NCBI GenBank assembly: GCA_963810195.1
Contig: CAWEMO010000001.1
Coordinates: 1,240,001 to 1,304,000, forward strand
DNA length: 64,000 nt
Direction: 5' to 3'
From: Chersky-840 sp963810195
GTDB lineage: Bacteria > Actinomycetota > Acidimicrobiia > Acidimicrobiales > UBA8190
In this document: in pieces, positions 44,393-53,027 of the stretch
How positions within the stretch are numbered: position 1 is the stretch's first letter
Layout of the letters: each line of letters starts with the position of its first letter
Position numbers and translations under genes: made by a program
The notes under the pieces: generated by a model
The model's input: only the letters and a program-made list of their open reading frames with translations
What the model was told of the DNA's origin: nothing
Database searches by the model: none

Positions 44393-44717
44393 GGAGAAGG
44401 GCAGAGGCCTAACCCGCCCGGGAGCGTCACCGAACTCGTCGTAACCGGGTGCGTACGGGCCCAGGCGCTGCACCTGTGTCCGCCATCGCCACCAACGCAC
44501 GGGGTGGGCCAGGCGGCGGAGGTCGATGGCCGCAGGGCTGATTCAGTCCCGGGGCAATCCGAGCACACGGGGCCGGTCCTCCTCGCCGCGCAGGCCACCG
44601 TGCCCCAGGGGGAACCCGAGGACGCGCCTGGGCTCCTCGGCCTCACGCGCCACCGGGTCTCCCGTCGTCCCCGGTCCCTATGACGAGTCTCGCACCGGCC
44701 ACACTCATGAGCATCGC
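44393..44717. other. 325-bp gap without a supported gene
   Basis: No confident gene, RNA or hairpin terminator was found. On the minus strand two short stretches look codon-biased (RRVLGFPLGHGGLRGEEDRP and RWRTQVQRLGPYAPGYDEFG), separated by a stop, so a decayed gene is possible. Confidence 0.4.
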
Positions 44718-45485
44718 TCAGAACGGGACGACCGTGGCCAGCAGACCGGTCCTCTGCGCGCGCCCGGCGAGGGCGCGACAGAACTCGACCGCGTCGAGCG
44801 AGATGTGCTCGGCTTGCGCGACATTAGGGCCGCGGGCGTAGCTGCCGCCGGCCACGCCCGAGAGGTCGAGCACGAAGGCCTTGCCATGGCGGCGCGCCCA
44901 TTCGGCCACGACATCGGCGACGATCCGGCCGTCATGGTCGGCACTGAGCTCGAGAGCCACGTTCACGGCACGGGACAGGTCGACGCGGTGCATCCACAGG
45001 TCCCGGAGATAGATGGTGTCGATGAGGTACCCGAGCTTCCAGGTCTCGTACACCGGCCCGTCGACTGCGACGCGCCCGTGCGCACGCACGACCGCCGGCG
45101 TGCGGGTCCGGCCCCGCACGGTCCTGGGCGCGACAGCGGCAAGCCTCTCGACCACCTGCGCCGGGCTGAGCTCGGAACGGTCGGCCACCTGCACGGCCGT
45201 GAGAGCGGCTTCGAGCGGTCCGCCGTGCCGCTTGCGCTGCGCACGGGCCCGGCGCAGCTGATGGATGTTCTCCCGCATGGACGCGCCCGCTTCGCAAGCG
45301 CCGAGTACGTGCTGGTACATGGCACGGACGTCCCACGCCGGGCAATCCGTCGGGGCCGTCCATATGGCGTCGTCGAGAGAGCGAAGCAACGTGAGCGTGC
45401 GTTGGAGCTCATCGCCTTGCAACCGCATCGCCTCGGGGTGCGTCAGCGGTGCGACGCTGGCGACGTCGATGGTCGTCGTGCTCAT
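44718..45485 (-). CDS. maleylpyruvate isomerase/DinB-like family protein
   Basis: A 255-residue protein of the actinobacterial maleylpyruvate-isomerase N-terminal (TIGR03083) type. The helical start LQGDELQRTLTLLRSLDDAI, then CPAWDVRAMYQHVLGACEAG and the conserved stretch GYLIDTIYLRDLWMHRVDLS carry the usual metal-ligand histidines. The C-terminal part is a sterol-carrier-like region (ADHDGRIVADVVAEW). Mycothiol-dependent chemistry is typical for the family, but substrates vary. ATG 45485 overlaps the TetR stop by 4 nt, so the regulator and this enzyme share one transcript. Confidence 0.82.
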   Translation of the reverse strand: MSTTTIDVASVAPLTHPEAMRLQGDELQRTLTLLRSLDDAIWTAPTDCPAWDVRAMYQHVLGACEAGASMRENIHQLRRARAQRKRHGGPLEAALTAVQVADRSELSPAQVVERLAAVAPRTVRGRTRTPAVVRAHGRVAVDGPVYETWKLGYLIDTIYLRDLWMHRVDLSRAVNVALELSADHDGRIVADVVAEWARRHGKAFVLDLSGVAGGSYARGPNVAQAEHISLDAVEFCRALAGRAQRTGLLATVVPF

Positions 45486-46123
45486 TGGCCTCCCTTGACT
45501 CGGGACCGGCGGGCCGCAGCACGTCGCGGCCCGCCTGTCGACCGGCAGTGGGCGAGGAACATGGCGACGGACTCCTCGATGAGCCCGGTCCAACGGGCCC
45601 CTCCCGGGTCGTTGGAGACCTGCTGGTCGACGAGGCCCGTGACGAGCGCGGTCCACATGTCGAGGTGGCGCGCCGCAGTGATCCCGTTGCGGGCCAGGCG
45701 GTCTTTTTCTTCCGCCAGAGCCCGCACCGCCGGCGCATAGGACTCGGCGGACGGCTCGAATCCGGGGAGCGTGCGTTGGAAGAGCAATTGGTACCGCGCC
45801 GGATCGCTCGTGCAGAACTCGAAGAACCGCCGCACCCCCGCCACGAGGACCTCGGCCGGGTCGTCGCACTCGTAGCGCTCGGCCATCCTGTCGGCGAATT
45901 GCGTGGCCGCCTCACCGAACATGGCGTCGTAGATGGCGTTCTTCGATTCGAAGTAGGCGTACACCGTGGGCGTGGTAATCCCGACCCGCCGGGCCAGGTC
46001 CCGCAATGACAAGCCGGCCAACCCCTCTTCGCCGACGAGCTCCCAGGCAGCGTCGACGATCGCCTCGCGGGCCGAGCGGCGGCGAGCCTCGCGCCAGTCG
46101 GTGACGGCCAGCGGCTTTATCAT
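45482..46123 (-). CDS. TetR-family transcriptional regulator
   Basis: 213 residues. The N-terminal helix-turn-helix is AREAIVDAAWELVGEEGLAG followed by LSLRDLARRVGITTPTVYAY and FESKNAIYDAMFGE, the standard TetR DNA-binding domain. The C-terminal domain (about 70-195) is the ligand-binding helical part, with a basic end. It presumably represses itself and the downstream isomerase-like gene. A near-consensus promoter lies directly upstream. Ligand unknown. Confidence 0.93.
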   Translation of the reverse strand: MIKPLAVTDWREARRRSAREAIVDAAWELVGEEGLAGLSLRDLARRVGITTPTVYAYFESKNAIYDAMFGEAATQFADRMAERYECDDPAEVLVAGVRRFFEFCTSDPARYQLLFQRTLPGFEPSAESYAPAVRALAEEKDRLARNGITAARHLDMWTALVTGLVDQQVSNDPGGARWTGLIEESVAMFLAHCRSTGGPRRAAARRSRVKGGQ

Positions 46124-46134
46124 TGCTCGGAATC

Positions 46135-46160
46135 ATTATACGCTGTACAAATCCTGTCAA
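46135..46160 (-). promoter_or_regulatory. promoter of the TetR unit with perfect -35 and -10 boxes
   Basis: On the minus strand TTGACA (46155-46160) and TATAAT (46135-46140) are both perfect sigma70 boxes but only 14 nt apart (usual 16-18). The ATG is 11 nt past the -10, so the mRNA leader would be only a few bases. The short spacer contains the palindrome TGTACA and suggests a repressed or activator-dependent promoter. Confidence 0.55.
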
Positions 46161-46220
46161 GCGGTGGCGCCCTCAGGTCAAGCGGTGGCGCCCGCGTCAG
46201 GTAGAGCGGTGGCGCGTCAG
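46156..46220. repeat. three imperfect direct repeats of about 20-24 bp
   Basis: The core AGCGGTGGCGC recurs three times (near 46160, 46180 and 46204), each followed by GTCAGG or CTCAGG. The repeats run from the TetR promoter into the last codons of the next gene. Function unknown. Confidence 0.6.
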
Positions 46221-47179
46221 GACCGGGGGGACAGTGACGCCAGCTTGAAGGCGCCCGTCCCGGTGAGCGTCGAGGTCCCCAGGAAGGTCGGACTCGTAAC
46301 CACCGTCTTCCACGTCCCGCGCACCGGGAGCCCGTTCACGGTGGAGAACCACGTGTCGGCGATGTTGTAGCCCGTCTGTCCCCCGCTGAAGTGCGTCACC
46401 TCGTGGAAGTGCAGGGTCACGACGTCAGTGCCCGCGATCTTGACCGTCTGCACGCCGATGTACTCGTTCGTGCCCACCATCTTGACGAGCCCCATCTTGA
46501 GCGGCTTGTTGGTGCCCGTGCACGAGAACGCGTACTGCGCCCCGGCGTGGAGCAGGGCCGGGACGGCGATCTCGGGTTGGCTGCACGTGTAGGTGGCGGT
46601 GTCGGCGATCGAGAGCGCCACCAGATTCCATCGATACCAGCCGGCTCGCGCCACCTCTACGAGGTTCCCGCCACGGGGGCAGTACGTCGAGTTCTGCCAA
46701 TGGCTGTCGCTGTAGTCGAGCCTCAGTATCCAGCAGCCGTCGGAACGGTAGGTCACGGTGCCGGGGATCTGCGGCCCCTCCACCTGCGACTTTGGTGGGA
46801 GCGTCAGACGCTCGGCCGCTGTTCCCGTATAGGAATAGACCCCCTCGTGCGGCCGCAGCTTGCCCGGGTCCGTGAACTGGCCCGTCGCACCGGAGCGGAA
46901 CCGCTGGTACGCGGTCGAGGCGGAGAGCTCGTGGGGCCCGGCGTGGTTCCATTCGTAGGCGAAGACCCCGACGCCCCCCGCCATGACCAGCACGACCGTG
47001 GCGACGACGATCAAGGCCACACGGTGCCTGCGAGGGAAGCTTCGCCGCCGTCCCTCGTGGTCGACGGGAGGCTCTCTGGCCGGAGGCGTGAGGGGCCCAG
47101 GAGGCGTCAGGGGCACGGTGACGAAGAGGGGCTCCGACTCCACGACGGTGCCCGGTGTGTGGTCGATGATCCCGGTCAT
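46217..47179 (-). CDS. membrane-anchored protein of unknown function
   Basis: 320 residues: a Pro/Glu-rich cytoplasmic start (1-45), basic RRRSFPRRHR, one transmembrane helix (ALIVVATVVLVMAGGVGVFA, about 54-73) and a 245-residue outer domain with Cys pairs (GCWILRLDYSD, STYCPRGGN, TYTCSQPE, FSCTGTNKP). The fold looks beta-rich. I recognise similar proteins only as conserved hypotheticals of Acidimicrobiia-like genomes. Its ATG overlaps the acyltransferase gene stop by 4 nt, so they form a unit and may act in the envelope. Confidence 0.75.
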   Translation of the reverse strand: MTGIIDHTPGTVVESEPLFVTVPLTPPGPLTPPAREPPVDHEGRRRSFPRRHRVALIVVATVVLVMAGGVGVFAYEWNHAGPHELSASTAYQRFRSGATGQFTDPGKLRPHEGVYSYTGTAAERLTLPPKSQVEGPQIPGTVTYRSDGCWILRLDYSDSHWQNSTYCPRGGNLVEVARAGWYRWNLVALSIADTATYTCSQPEIAVPALLHAGAQYAFSCTGTNKPLKMGLVKMVGTNEYIGVQTVKIAGTDVVTLHFHEVTHFSGGQTGYNIADTWFSTVNGLPVRGTWKTVVTSPTFLGTSTLTGTGAFKLASLSPRS

Positions 47180-48135
47180 GGGACCGGCACCGCCATCGGG
47201 GTCGGTCCGCGTCGCAGCAGCTTCGACACACCGCTCGCCACGGGGTGGGGGTGCTCGAGTCGCAGCCGGTCGAGCGCCTCTTGCATCGCCTTTTCGATCT
47301 CGCCGTAGCAGGCGGTGACGACGGTGTCGTCCTCGGCCGCCTCGGGCCCCTGCGCACTCCAGTCGAGCGGCGGCAGGAATGCCACGGTGATCTCGGCCGG
47401 CATGGGGAGCGGTGGCGCCAGGATGGTGGTGATGCCGAAGGGGGGGCCCACGAGGATCGGGAACACGTTGATCCGGATCCGCCCGAGGCCGAGGGCGCGC
47501 GCCAGGTGCTCGCCGCGCGACAGCACGATGACGGCGTGATGCGATCCATGGGTGACGACGGGTACGACCGGGACGCCGTGACGGAGCGCGAGCCGGACGA
47601 AGCCCTTGTGCCCTCCGAGATCGACGCGGTCCCGCTGGGTCCAGGGGCGGCAGGCCTCGAGGTCTCCACCGGGGTACACGAGCACCGCGGCGCCCTGCTC
47701 GAGCGCCAGGTCCGCCTCACGCCCGCCGGCGGGGATCACCCCGATCCGTCGCAGGAAGGGGCCGACCACGGGAATGCTGAAGAGCAAGTCGTACCCGAGG
47801 GCATAGGTTGGGCGCTCGAGCCCTCGTCGCTGCAACATGGACAACCCGACCACCCAGGCGTCGGGCATGTAGAAGAGGCACGAGTGATTGCCGACCACCA
47901 GGACCGGCCCCTCGGGAGGGAGGTTGTCCAGTCCTTGCACCTCGGGTGAGAAGAGGCCCGTGTAGCGAGCCATGGACCCGAGCCGACGACGGATCAGCGC
48001 GGTGTCGCGCTGGAACAGCGGCTCGGAGCGCTCCTGGGCGATCCGGTGCGAGAGCAATCCCATGGCGGGGTCGAGGATCCCGTGCGCCCGGTCCTTGTCT
48101 GCGTCCCCGGTCGGGTGTTCCATCTGCACGGCCAT
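47176..48135 (-). CDS. lysophospholipid acyltransferase-like (PlsC/DAGAT) protein
   Basis: 319 residues with an acyltransferase fold. Motif I is VVGNHSCLFYMPDAWVV; the His and Asp are there but with seven residues between, as in the hemolysin/DAGAT-type branch rather than the H-x4-D of PlsC. Motif III is LVYPGGDLEACRPW, then FVRLALRHGVPVVPVVTHGS, the pattern of the bacterial DAGAT-like group. Substrate is probably an acyl-CoA or acyl-ACP and a glycerolipid or lysolipid. It overlaps the membrane-protein gene. Confidence 0.83.
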   Translation of the reverse strand: MAVQMEHPTGDADKDRAHGILDPAMGLLSHRIAQERSEPLFQRDTALIRRRLGSMARYTGLFSPEVQGLDNLPPEGPVLVVGNHSCLFYMPDAWVVGLSMLQRRGLERPTYALGYDLLFSIPVVGPFLRRIGVIPAGGREADLALEQGAAVLVYPGGDLEACRPWTQRDRVDLGGHKGFVRLALRHGVPVVPVVTHGSHHAVIVLSRGEHLARALGLGRIRINVFPILVGPPFGITTILAPPLPMPAEITVAFLPPLDWSAQGPEAAEDDTVVTACYGEIEKAMQEALDRLRLEHPHPVASGVSKLLRRGPTPMAVPVP

Positions 48136-48276
48136 GGCCCTCTCCGAACCTCGTTACTGCCGTTGTAGCGCCGCCGGCGCCACGGAAAAAGAGCAGTTCG
48201 TCCCGAAGAGTCGGGCTAAGAGGTGCTTTGTCCTCCCCTGGCACACGCCCGTCGAACGAGCCGCGTGCGTTGCGCC

Positions 48277-49506
48277 TCAACCGGAACCGGCGACTCTCAG
48301 GTCGTTTCGCCGAGCATCGACCCGGTGTGCGAATTCGGGGCGCGGGCCGCTCATGTCAGCTCCGGCACGCCGCGAAGCCGCGTGGTGCAGCACTCGCAGC
48401 GCCTCTTGCCGGCCCGCCCGCATGAACCCGGGCCAGTCCTCGGTGGTGAGGAACTGCCGGTAGAAGCCCAGACCCATGACCTTCTCGTAGGGGACGGGCT
48501 CGATCATGGAGACCTCCAGCGCGGCCTGAAGGCGAGCTAGGTTCTCCCGGGCCAGCTGTGCCTGCTGGCAGGTGCGGATCTGGGACGCCACGTCGAGGAT
48601 CGAGGCGGGCCGCTCCCGCCAGCCCGAGACGTCCTCGCCCACGAAGCCCGGCGGGTAGAACCCGTTCACGGCGATGGCGAGGTCGCAAGGTGCCTCGATG
48701 TCCAGCACAGGGTGGACCGGGAAGATGTCGACGACGCCGCCGTCACACCAGCTCGCGCCGTCGAGCGCGACGGGATCGAAGAACAGGGGCAGCGCCACCG
48801 ACATCCGCACCGCCCGTGCCACGGTCATGTCGGGGTGCGTCCGTGGCCCGATGAAGGCGACGCGGTTCTCCTCGATGTTCCAGATCGGCGCGTAGGCGGC
48901 AATGGGCATGTCGCCCAACCGCATGTCACCGAGGAGATCGTGATACGTCTGCTCGAGCCGCTCGCCACGCAGCAACCCTGCGAATCCCCGAGCCCCGCTC
49001 GGCACGAGCAGGGCAAGCTTGCGCCAGTCGATGTCGACGTAGTCGGCGGGCCGCAGCGAGATCGAGAACGCGGCGACGTCGGCCGCCGGGAGGCCGGCGG
49101 CGATAGGGAAGCCGAAGAGCGCCGAGCCCGAACACAACGAAAGCACCGCCGGGCGCAGGCCGGACTCTTCGAGGGCGCGAGCCACGCCCACGACCGAAGC
49201 CAGGGCACCGCTGCCGCCGGTGGCCAACACCGCGATCCTCTGGTCCTTGAGCGCATGCAGCGGGCGCCGGTGCGCGCCGGCGAAGGGATGGGCATCGATC
49301 ACACGGTGGCGGTCGAAGGGCAAGGAGACCAAGGACCGTCGCACGAGGTCGAGGAAGGCGACGTCGTCGCGCACACCCTGCTCGACCTGCCGGGCGCGCA
49401 CCGCCACGTTGAAGTACTGCCGCAGCCGGAAGATGTCGAGCGCAGAGTCCAGCACCACTCCATCGTCTCGCGATCGGGGCGAGACGAGGAGGGCCGAAGG
49501 ACCCAT
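48277..49506 (-). CDS. patatin-like phospholipase
   Basis: About 409 residues from ATG 49506. GTG 49458 is an alternative (about 393 residues) because a DosR-like box covers 49490-49504, inside the longer coding start. The oxyanion loop is VLATGGSGALASVVGVARAL. The nucleophile elbow reads SLCSGSALFGF, so the canonical G-x-S-x-G is degenerate. The catalytic Asp motif WCDGGVVDIFPVHP is good. Other conserved parts are MSVALPLFFDPVALDGASWC and AVNGFYPPGFVGEDVS. A lipid hydrolase activity is likely but the altered elbow makes it less certain. It follows the isochorismatase gene by 20 nt. Confidence 0.8.
   Translation of the reverse strand: MGPSALLVSPRSRDDGVVLDSALDIFRLRQYFNVAVRARQVEQGVRDDVAFLDLVRRSLVSLPFDRHRVIDAHPFAGAHRRPLHALKDQRIAVLATGGSGALASVVGVARALEESGLRPAVLSLCSGSALFGFPIAAGLPAADVAAFSISLRPADYVDIDWRKLALLVPSGARGFAGLLRGERLEQTYHDLLGDMRLGDMPIAAYAPIWNIEENRVAFIGPRTHPDMTVARAVRMSVALPLFFDPVALDGASWCDGGVVDIFPVHPVLDIEAPCDLAIAVNGFYPPGFVGEDVSGWRERPASILDVASQIRTCQQAQLARENLARLQAALEVSMIEPVPYEKVMGLGFYRQFLTTEDWPGFMRAGRQEALRVLHHAASRRAGADMSGPRPEFAHRVDARRNDLRVAGSG
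49490..49504 (-). promoter_or_regulatory. DosR-like box 7 (patatin)
   Basis: Minus strand reads GGGTCCTTCGGCCCT, 14 of 15 matches to the local consensus. It is 31 nt from the alternative GTG start at 49458, a spacing like that of other boxes. It also overlaps codons 2-6 if ATG 49506 is used. Confidence 0.5.
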
Positions 49507-49526
49507 CTTGGGAGACCGACGAGGGG

Positions 49527-50078
49527 CTAAAGCACCGTCGAGGTGGGCTCGAGCTGGGCACCGTAGTACGTGCGGAGGTACTCGAGGGCGCGGCCCTGAC
49601 GGGTGGCGACTCCTTCCGCCGACCCGGGCTCGAACACGGTGGTCCCATCGGGGCAGACCACGAGTTCGTACCCCTTCACGAACGCGTCGTAGCTCGTATG
49701 GCGGACACAGCAATCCGAGTGCTGACCGACGATGACGAGGCGGCCGACTTGATGTGCCCGGAGCTGTGCATCGAAGTCCGTCTCCGTGAAAGCCGAGTAG
49801 AAGCGTTTCGGGACGACCACGTCGGCAGCGTCCGGGCTCAGTTCTTCGATCACTGCTGCGCCCGGCGAGCCGGCCATGGCATGGGGAGGGAAGACCCGCA
49901 GTTCGAGGTCGTTCATGAGGTGCGCATCGTTGGCGAAGAAGACGACCCAGTCGTCGGCCGCACGCGCCCGCTCGAGCAGTGAAGCGATCGGATCGGAGAG
50001 GCGCCGGGCGGCAGGGTTGGCCAGTGCCCCCTCTACGAAGTCGTTGAGCATGTCCACGACGACGAGCCCAGTCCGCAT
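49527..50078 (-). CDS. isochorismatase-like cysteine hydrolase
   Basis: A 183-residue hydrolase. The triad of the family is visible: Asp in MRTGLVVVDMLNDF (residue 9), Lys in VVVPKRFYSAF, and Cys in QHSDCCVRHTSYDAF; GQHSDCCV carries the usual cis-peptide-like turn. The family includes nicotinamidases and other amidases; nicotinamidase is plausible here since the window has a nicotinate phosphoribosyltransferase, but the metal-site His pattern of PncA is not evident. ATG 50078 follows GTGAAGGAG. It lies just upstream of the patatin gene on the same strand. Confidence 0.87.
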   Translation of the reverse strand: MRTGLVVVDMLNDFVEGALANPAARRLSDPIASLLERARAADDWVVFFANDAHLMNDLELRVFPPHAMAGSPGAAVIEELSPDAADVVVPKRFYSAFTETDFDAQLRAHQVGRLVIVGQHSDCCVRHTSYDAFVKGYELVVCPDGTTVFEPGSAEGVATRQGRALEYLRTYYGAQLEPTSTVL

Positions 50079-50128
50079 CTCCTTCACCCCCTTCACGTGG
50101 CCCGATGATTCCCCGGGTCGCGATTCCG

Positions 50129-50995
50129 CTAGTGGAGAGCCAGATGGCCGAGTTCGGGCACGGACCCAACCACGGTGTCGGACGTATCGGCGCATACGCG
50201 GGCTCGGGACACCGGGAGGAGCAGGACGGGAACGACAGAGCGAGCAAGGACTTCTCGAATGACCCAACCGTGCCCCCATCCGAAGTCCCCTTTGAACGAG
50301 AGGACGATGAGGTCGCTATGGGTGGCTTCGGTGACCTCGATGACTGCGCTCCCGGGGTCCCCCGTCCGTGTCTCGAACGACCGGTTCTCGCCCGGACAGT
50401 GCCGAGCCACGAATGCACGACCCCAAACCGGGAGATCCCGTGTGGGCCGGTCCAACATCCGAGGCATCTCGCCGTTGCTCTCGAACGTGAGGAGCACGGT
50501 GACCTCCCGTCGGGCATCGCCCGGGAGACGTCGTTCGAACTCGAGGAACGCGTCCGACGCTGCTTCGCTCCCGTCCAGGGGGACGACCAGGCGCCTGGGA
50601 GCGTCGGCATGCAACCGGCCGTCCTCGGGCGGGACGAACACGACCGGTTTGGACATCCCCGCGATCACCTGACGGGCGGTGTCGCCCGTCGGTCGAGGAC
50701 CGCCTCCCAGCGCCCGCGTCCCCATGACCGCCCCGACCACGTCCGGGCCCTGCAATGCGTCGAGGATCGTCTCTGCGACCGGCCCCGACCTCTGGCTCAA
50801 GTGGATGCTGGCAGCCTTGGTGGCACTCAGCGCCATGTGGGGCTCCCGGTTCCCCTCCAACACGTGGAGACCCTCGACCTCCGCGCCGACCATCTCGGCG
50901 ATCCCCAGCGCCACCGTGAGGACGCCGTGAACTGCGGGCGTGTGATTCAGAGCAGCGAGTACCGTATGACTACGCTCAGTGTTCATGGCATCCAT
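50129..50995 (-). CDS. tandem universal stress protein
   Basis: 288 residues with two USP domains. Domain 1 (about 8-120): HTVLAALNHTPAVHGVLTVA, then AVMGTRALGGGPRPTGDTAR. Domain 2 (about 132-270): RRLVVPLDGSEAASDAFLEF, DLIVLSFKGDFGWGHGWVIR. The ATP motifs are degenerate. Tandem USPs of this kind are known in actinobacterial dormancy regulons. ATG 50986 is an alternative start. The isochorismatase gene follows on the same strand. I found no convincing DosR-like box directly upstream. Confidence 0.85.
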   Translation of the reverse strand: MDAMNTERSHTVLAALNHTPAVHGVLTVALGIAEMVGAEVEGLHVLEGNREPHMALSATKAASIHLSQRSGPVAETILDALQGPDVVGAVMGTRALGGGPRPTGDTARQVIAGMSKPVVFVPPEDGRLHADAPRRLVVPLDGSEAASDAFLEFERRLPGDARREVTVLLTFESNGEMPRMLDRPTRDLPVWGRAFVARHCPGENRSFETRTGDPGSAVIEVTEATHSDLIVLSFKGDFGWGHGWVIREVLARSVVPVLLLPVSRARVCADTSDTVVGSVPELGHLALH

Positions 50996-51164
50996 CCTCG
51001 TGAGATAGAGAGGTGTCCAACTGATTTCTCCTCAGCTCGTGCCCTGCCGTGGAACGTTTGCAATGCCTCATGTTCCCGGCCTAACACGAGGCGGCGAGCG
51101 CACATAGAGGCGCCAGTCCTTTGCGTGGCGCATCGATCGTCCTGGCCCACCGAGCCGACCTTCA

Positions 51165-52376
51165 TCATTGGGGGGGTCCGGTGGTGAGGCGCACGACTGC
51201 CGTGTGCTGCACCCCACGCTGATCGACCCACCCCACCGGCGCCTCGTCACCGGGACGCATGGTCTGCATGAGGCCGGTGAGCACCGTCGGAGAGTCCACG
51301 CTCTGCTCAGCGAAGGACACGATCACGTCGCCGTCGGCCAGACCCGCCCGAGCGGCCGGGGAGCCGGCGACGACCCCGGTGACAACGGCTCCGGACACGA
51401 AGGGCGAGGCGACGACCTCGACGCCGATGAACGCCGTCGGACCGACATGGACCGTGGTGGAGCCGCGTCCCGACTCGATCTGGTGCACGACCGCGAACGC
51501 CGCATTGATGGGGATGGCAAAGCCTTCGCCGGTCGCCGACTGGAAGCGGTATCCCGCAGACCCCGCCGTGTCGATCCCGATCACCCGGGCCGAGCGGTCG
51601 GCAAGGGGGCCCCCGGAGTCGCCGGGCTCGAGAGGGGCGTTGGTCCGGATCAGCCCTGTCAGCTGCTCCGAGCCGCCCGTGACCTCGTCGCTGGCGACGA
51701 TCGAACTGTCCAGGGCCTCGACCACCCCGGTGAGGACGCTGGGGGTGCCGCCGACGCCGTCGGCGTTCCCGATTGCAACGACCGCTTCGCCCGTGGACAC
51801 CTTGGTGGAGTCCCCGACCGTGATCGTCTTGAGGTGCGACGCTCCCTTGAGCTGAAGCACGGCGATGTCCTGTGTGACGTCGGTGCCGAGGACCGTGGCC
51901 GAGTAGGCGCGGTCGCTTCCCACGTCCCTTACCCTGATCGTGCCGGCTCCCTCGACGACGTGGTTGTTGGTCAGGACCAATCCCGAGGGGCTCAGCACCA
52001 CGCCCGTACCCGCCGCACCGAGGTTCCGATAGGCGAGGCTGGTGGTGATGTCGACGACAGCGGGGTCGACCTTGGCCGCGACACCCGACGCCGGCGTCGC
52101 GGCCGGGCCCAGAATGGCGGCGCCGAGGGCGACGACGGCCAGCGCCACGACGATCACGACGACCACCACGGTCGCAGCGCGGAGACTCCGCGCCCTCGGT
52201 GCACCCGGAGGACGGGACCCCATCGGACCGCCGGGCCAGGACCGCCACAAACCCGCACCGTTGCCGCCCGGGGACGGGGCAAGGGGCTCCAAGCCGCCGT
52301 CGTCGTCGTCGGTCCTTTCGCCTAGCCACGTGCTCTGTCCCCCGGCAACGACAGCGGGCGCGCCGATCCTGGTCAC
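51165..52376 (-). CDS. HtrA/DegP-like membrane-anchored serine protease with PDZ domain
   Basis: 403 residues. A cytoplasmic Pro/Gly-rich start (1-65) is followed by a transmembrane helix (ATVVVVVIVVALAVVALGAA, about 68-87). The trypsin-like domain carries the triad His in LVLTNNHVVEGAG, Asp in VTQDIAVLQL and Ser in EPGDSGGPLADR. A C-terminal PDZ domain reads FVSGAVVTGVVAGSPAARAG, then LADGDVIVSFAEQSVDSP. The protease acts outside the membrane on misfolded or signalling proteins. It resembles mycobacterial PepD/HtrA. It ends next to a small hypothetical gene. Confidence 0.93.
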   Translation of the reverse strand: MTRIGAPAVVAGGQSTWLGERTDDDDGGLEPLAPSPGGNGAGLWRSWPGGPMGSRPPGAPRARSLRAATVVVVVIVVALAVVALGAAILGPAATPASGVAAKVDPAVVDITTSLAYRNLGAAGTGVVLSPSGLVLTNNHVVEGAGTIRVRDVGSDRAYSATVLGTDVTQDIAVLQLKGASHLKTITVGDSTKVSTGEAVVAIGNADGVGGTPSVLTGVVEALDSSIVASDEVTGGSEQLTGLIRTNAPLEPGDSGGPLADRSARVIGIDTAGSAGYRFQSATGEGFAIPINAAFAVVHQIESGRGSTTVHVGPTAFIGVEVVASPFVSGAVVTGVVAGSPAARAGLADGDVIVSFAEQSVDSPTVLTGLMQTMRPGDEAPVGWVDQRGVQHTAVVRLTTGPPQ

Positions 52377-52383
52377 AGCAAGG

Positions 52384-52851
52384 TCACCGGTGGCGAGTCG
52401 TAGGGTGCCGAGCCAGCGCGCTCAGGACGCTGGAGACCAGCTTGGAAGGCTCCCCCGAGGTGGAGGCAGATCCACGTCCCCGTCCACCGGCGAAATCGAG
52501 CTCGAGGGGTACCAGCGTCGAGCGCTGGAGATCTCCCAGCGAGCAACCCCGCCTGGTCGCCTGGCTCATCAGCTCCTGGGCCAAGAAGCCAAGAGCTCCC
52601 CGCCACGCAGAGGCACCCTGAGAGCCACGTGCCGGTGGATCACTGGCGGCGAGGGCGGTGAGGTCGTCTTCGCTCCCGTGGGCGAGGACGTTGAGCCAGG
52701 CCCACACGGGGACCGGACGGTTCTCGTCAGCCAGGCACTGCGCATAGTGACCGGATAGGAACGCTTCGCATTCGGCCACGAATTCGCGTTCCCAAGCTCG
52801 GCTTCGAGTGGTCCACATCTCATCGTTCCTTGCTCGCGATCTTTCGTTCAT
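52384..52851 (-). CDS. conserved hypothetical protein
   Basis: 155 residues, soluble. The central part (TRSRAWEREFVAECEAFLSG, then RPVPVWAWLNVLAHGSEDDL) looks helical and well composed for a real gene; no known motif is recognised. The C-terminus is Gly/Arg/Ser-rich. ATG 52851 is preceded by a DosR-like box 26 nt upstream (52878-52892). The 7-nt gap to the protease gene suggests co-transcription. Function unknown. Confidence 0.65.
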   Translation of the reverse strand: MNERSRARNDEMWTTRSRAWEREFVAECEAFLSGHYAQCLADENRPVPVWAWLNVLAHGSEDDLTALAASDPPARGSQGASAWRGALGFLAQELMSQATRRGCSLGDLQRSTLVPLELDFAGGRGRGSASTSGEPSKLVSSVLSALARHPTTRHR

Positions 52852-52877
52852 GCTGCGACTCCCGGGGAGGCGAGGGA

Positions 52878-52892
52878 AGGGTCGAACGTCAC
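52878..52892 (-). promoter_or_regulatory. DosR-like box 8 (155-residue hypothetical)
   Basis: Minus strand reads GTGACGTTCGACCCT, 12 of 15 matches to the local consensus and 13 of 15 to the hsp20 box. It is 26 nt from the ATG at 52851. Confidence 0.4.
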
Positions 52893-53027
52893 ATCCGGGA
52901 CCCGTCGCGAGATTTCAGCAGAGCCGACGGGGTCGAGGCGTCCTCTCAATCCCGCCCCTACGTGCCGCCCTACGTGCCGTCCTACGCCTCGGCGCCGAGG
53001 GTTACCTGGCTTCGAAGACCGCGTGCG

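Noticed and set aside
44338..44646. A 102-codon minus-strand frame in the 44.4-44.7 kb gap
   Set aside because: Composition is Arg/Pro/Ser-rich like antisense noise, and no start signal is present; another frame of the same stretch looks better but has a stop.
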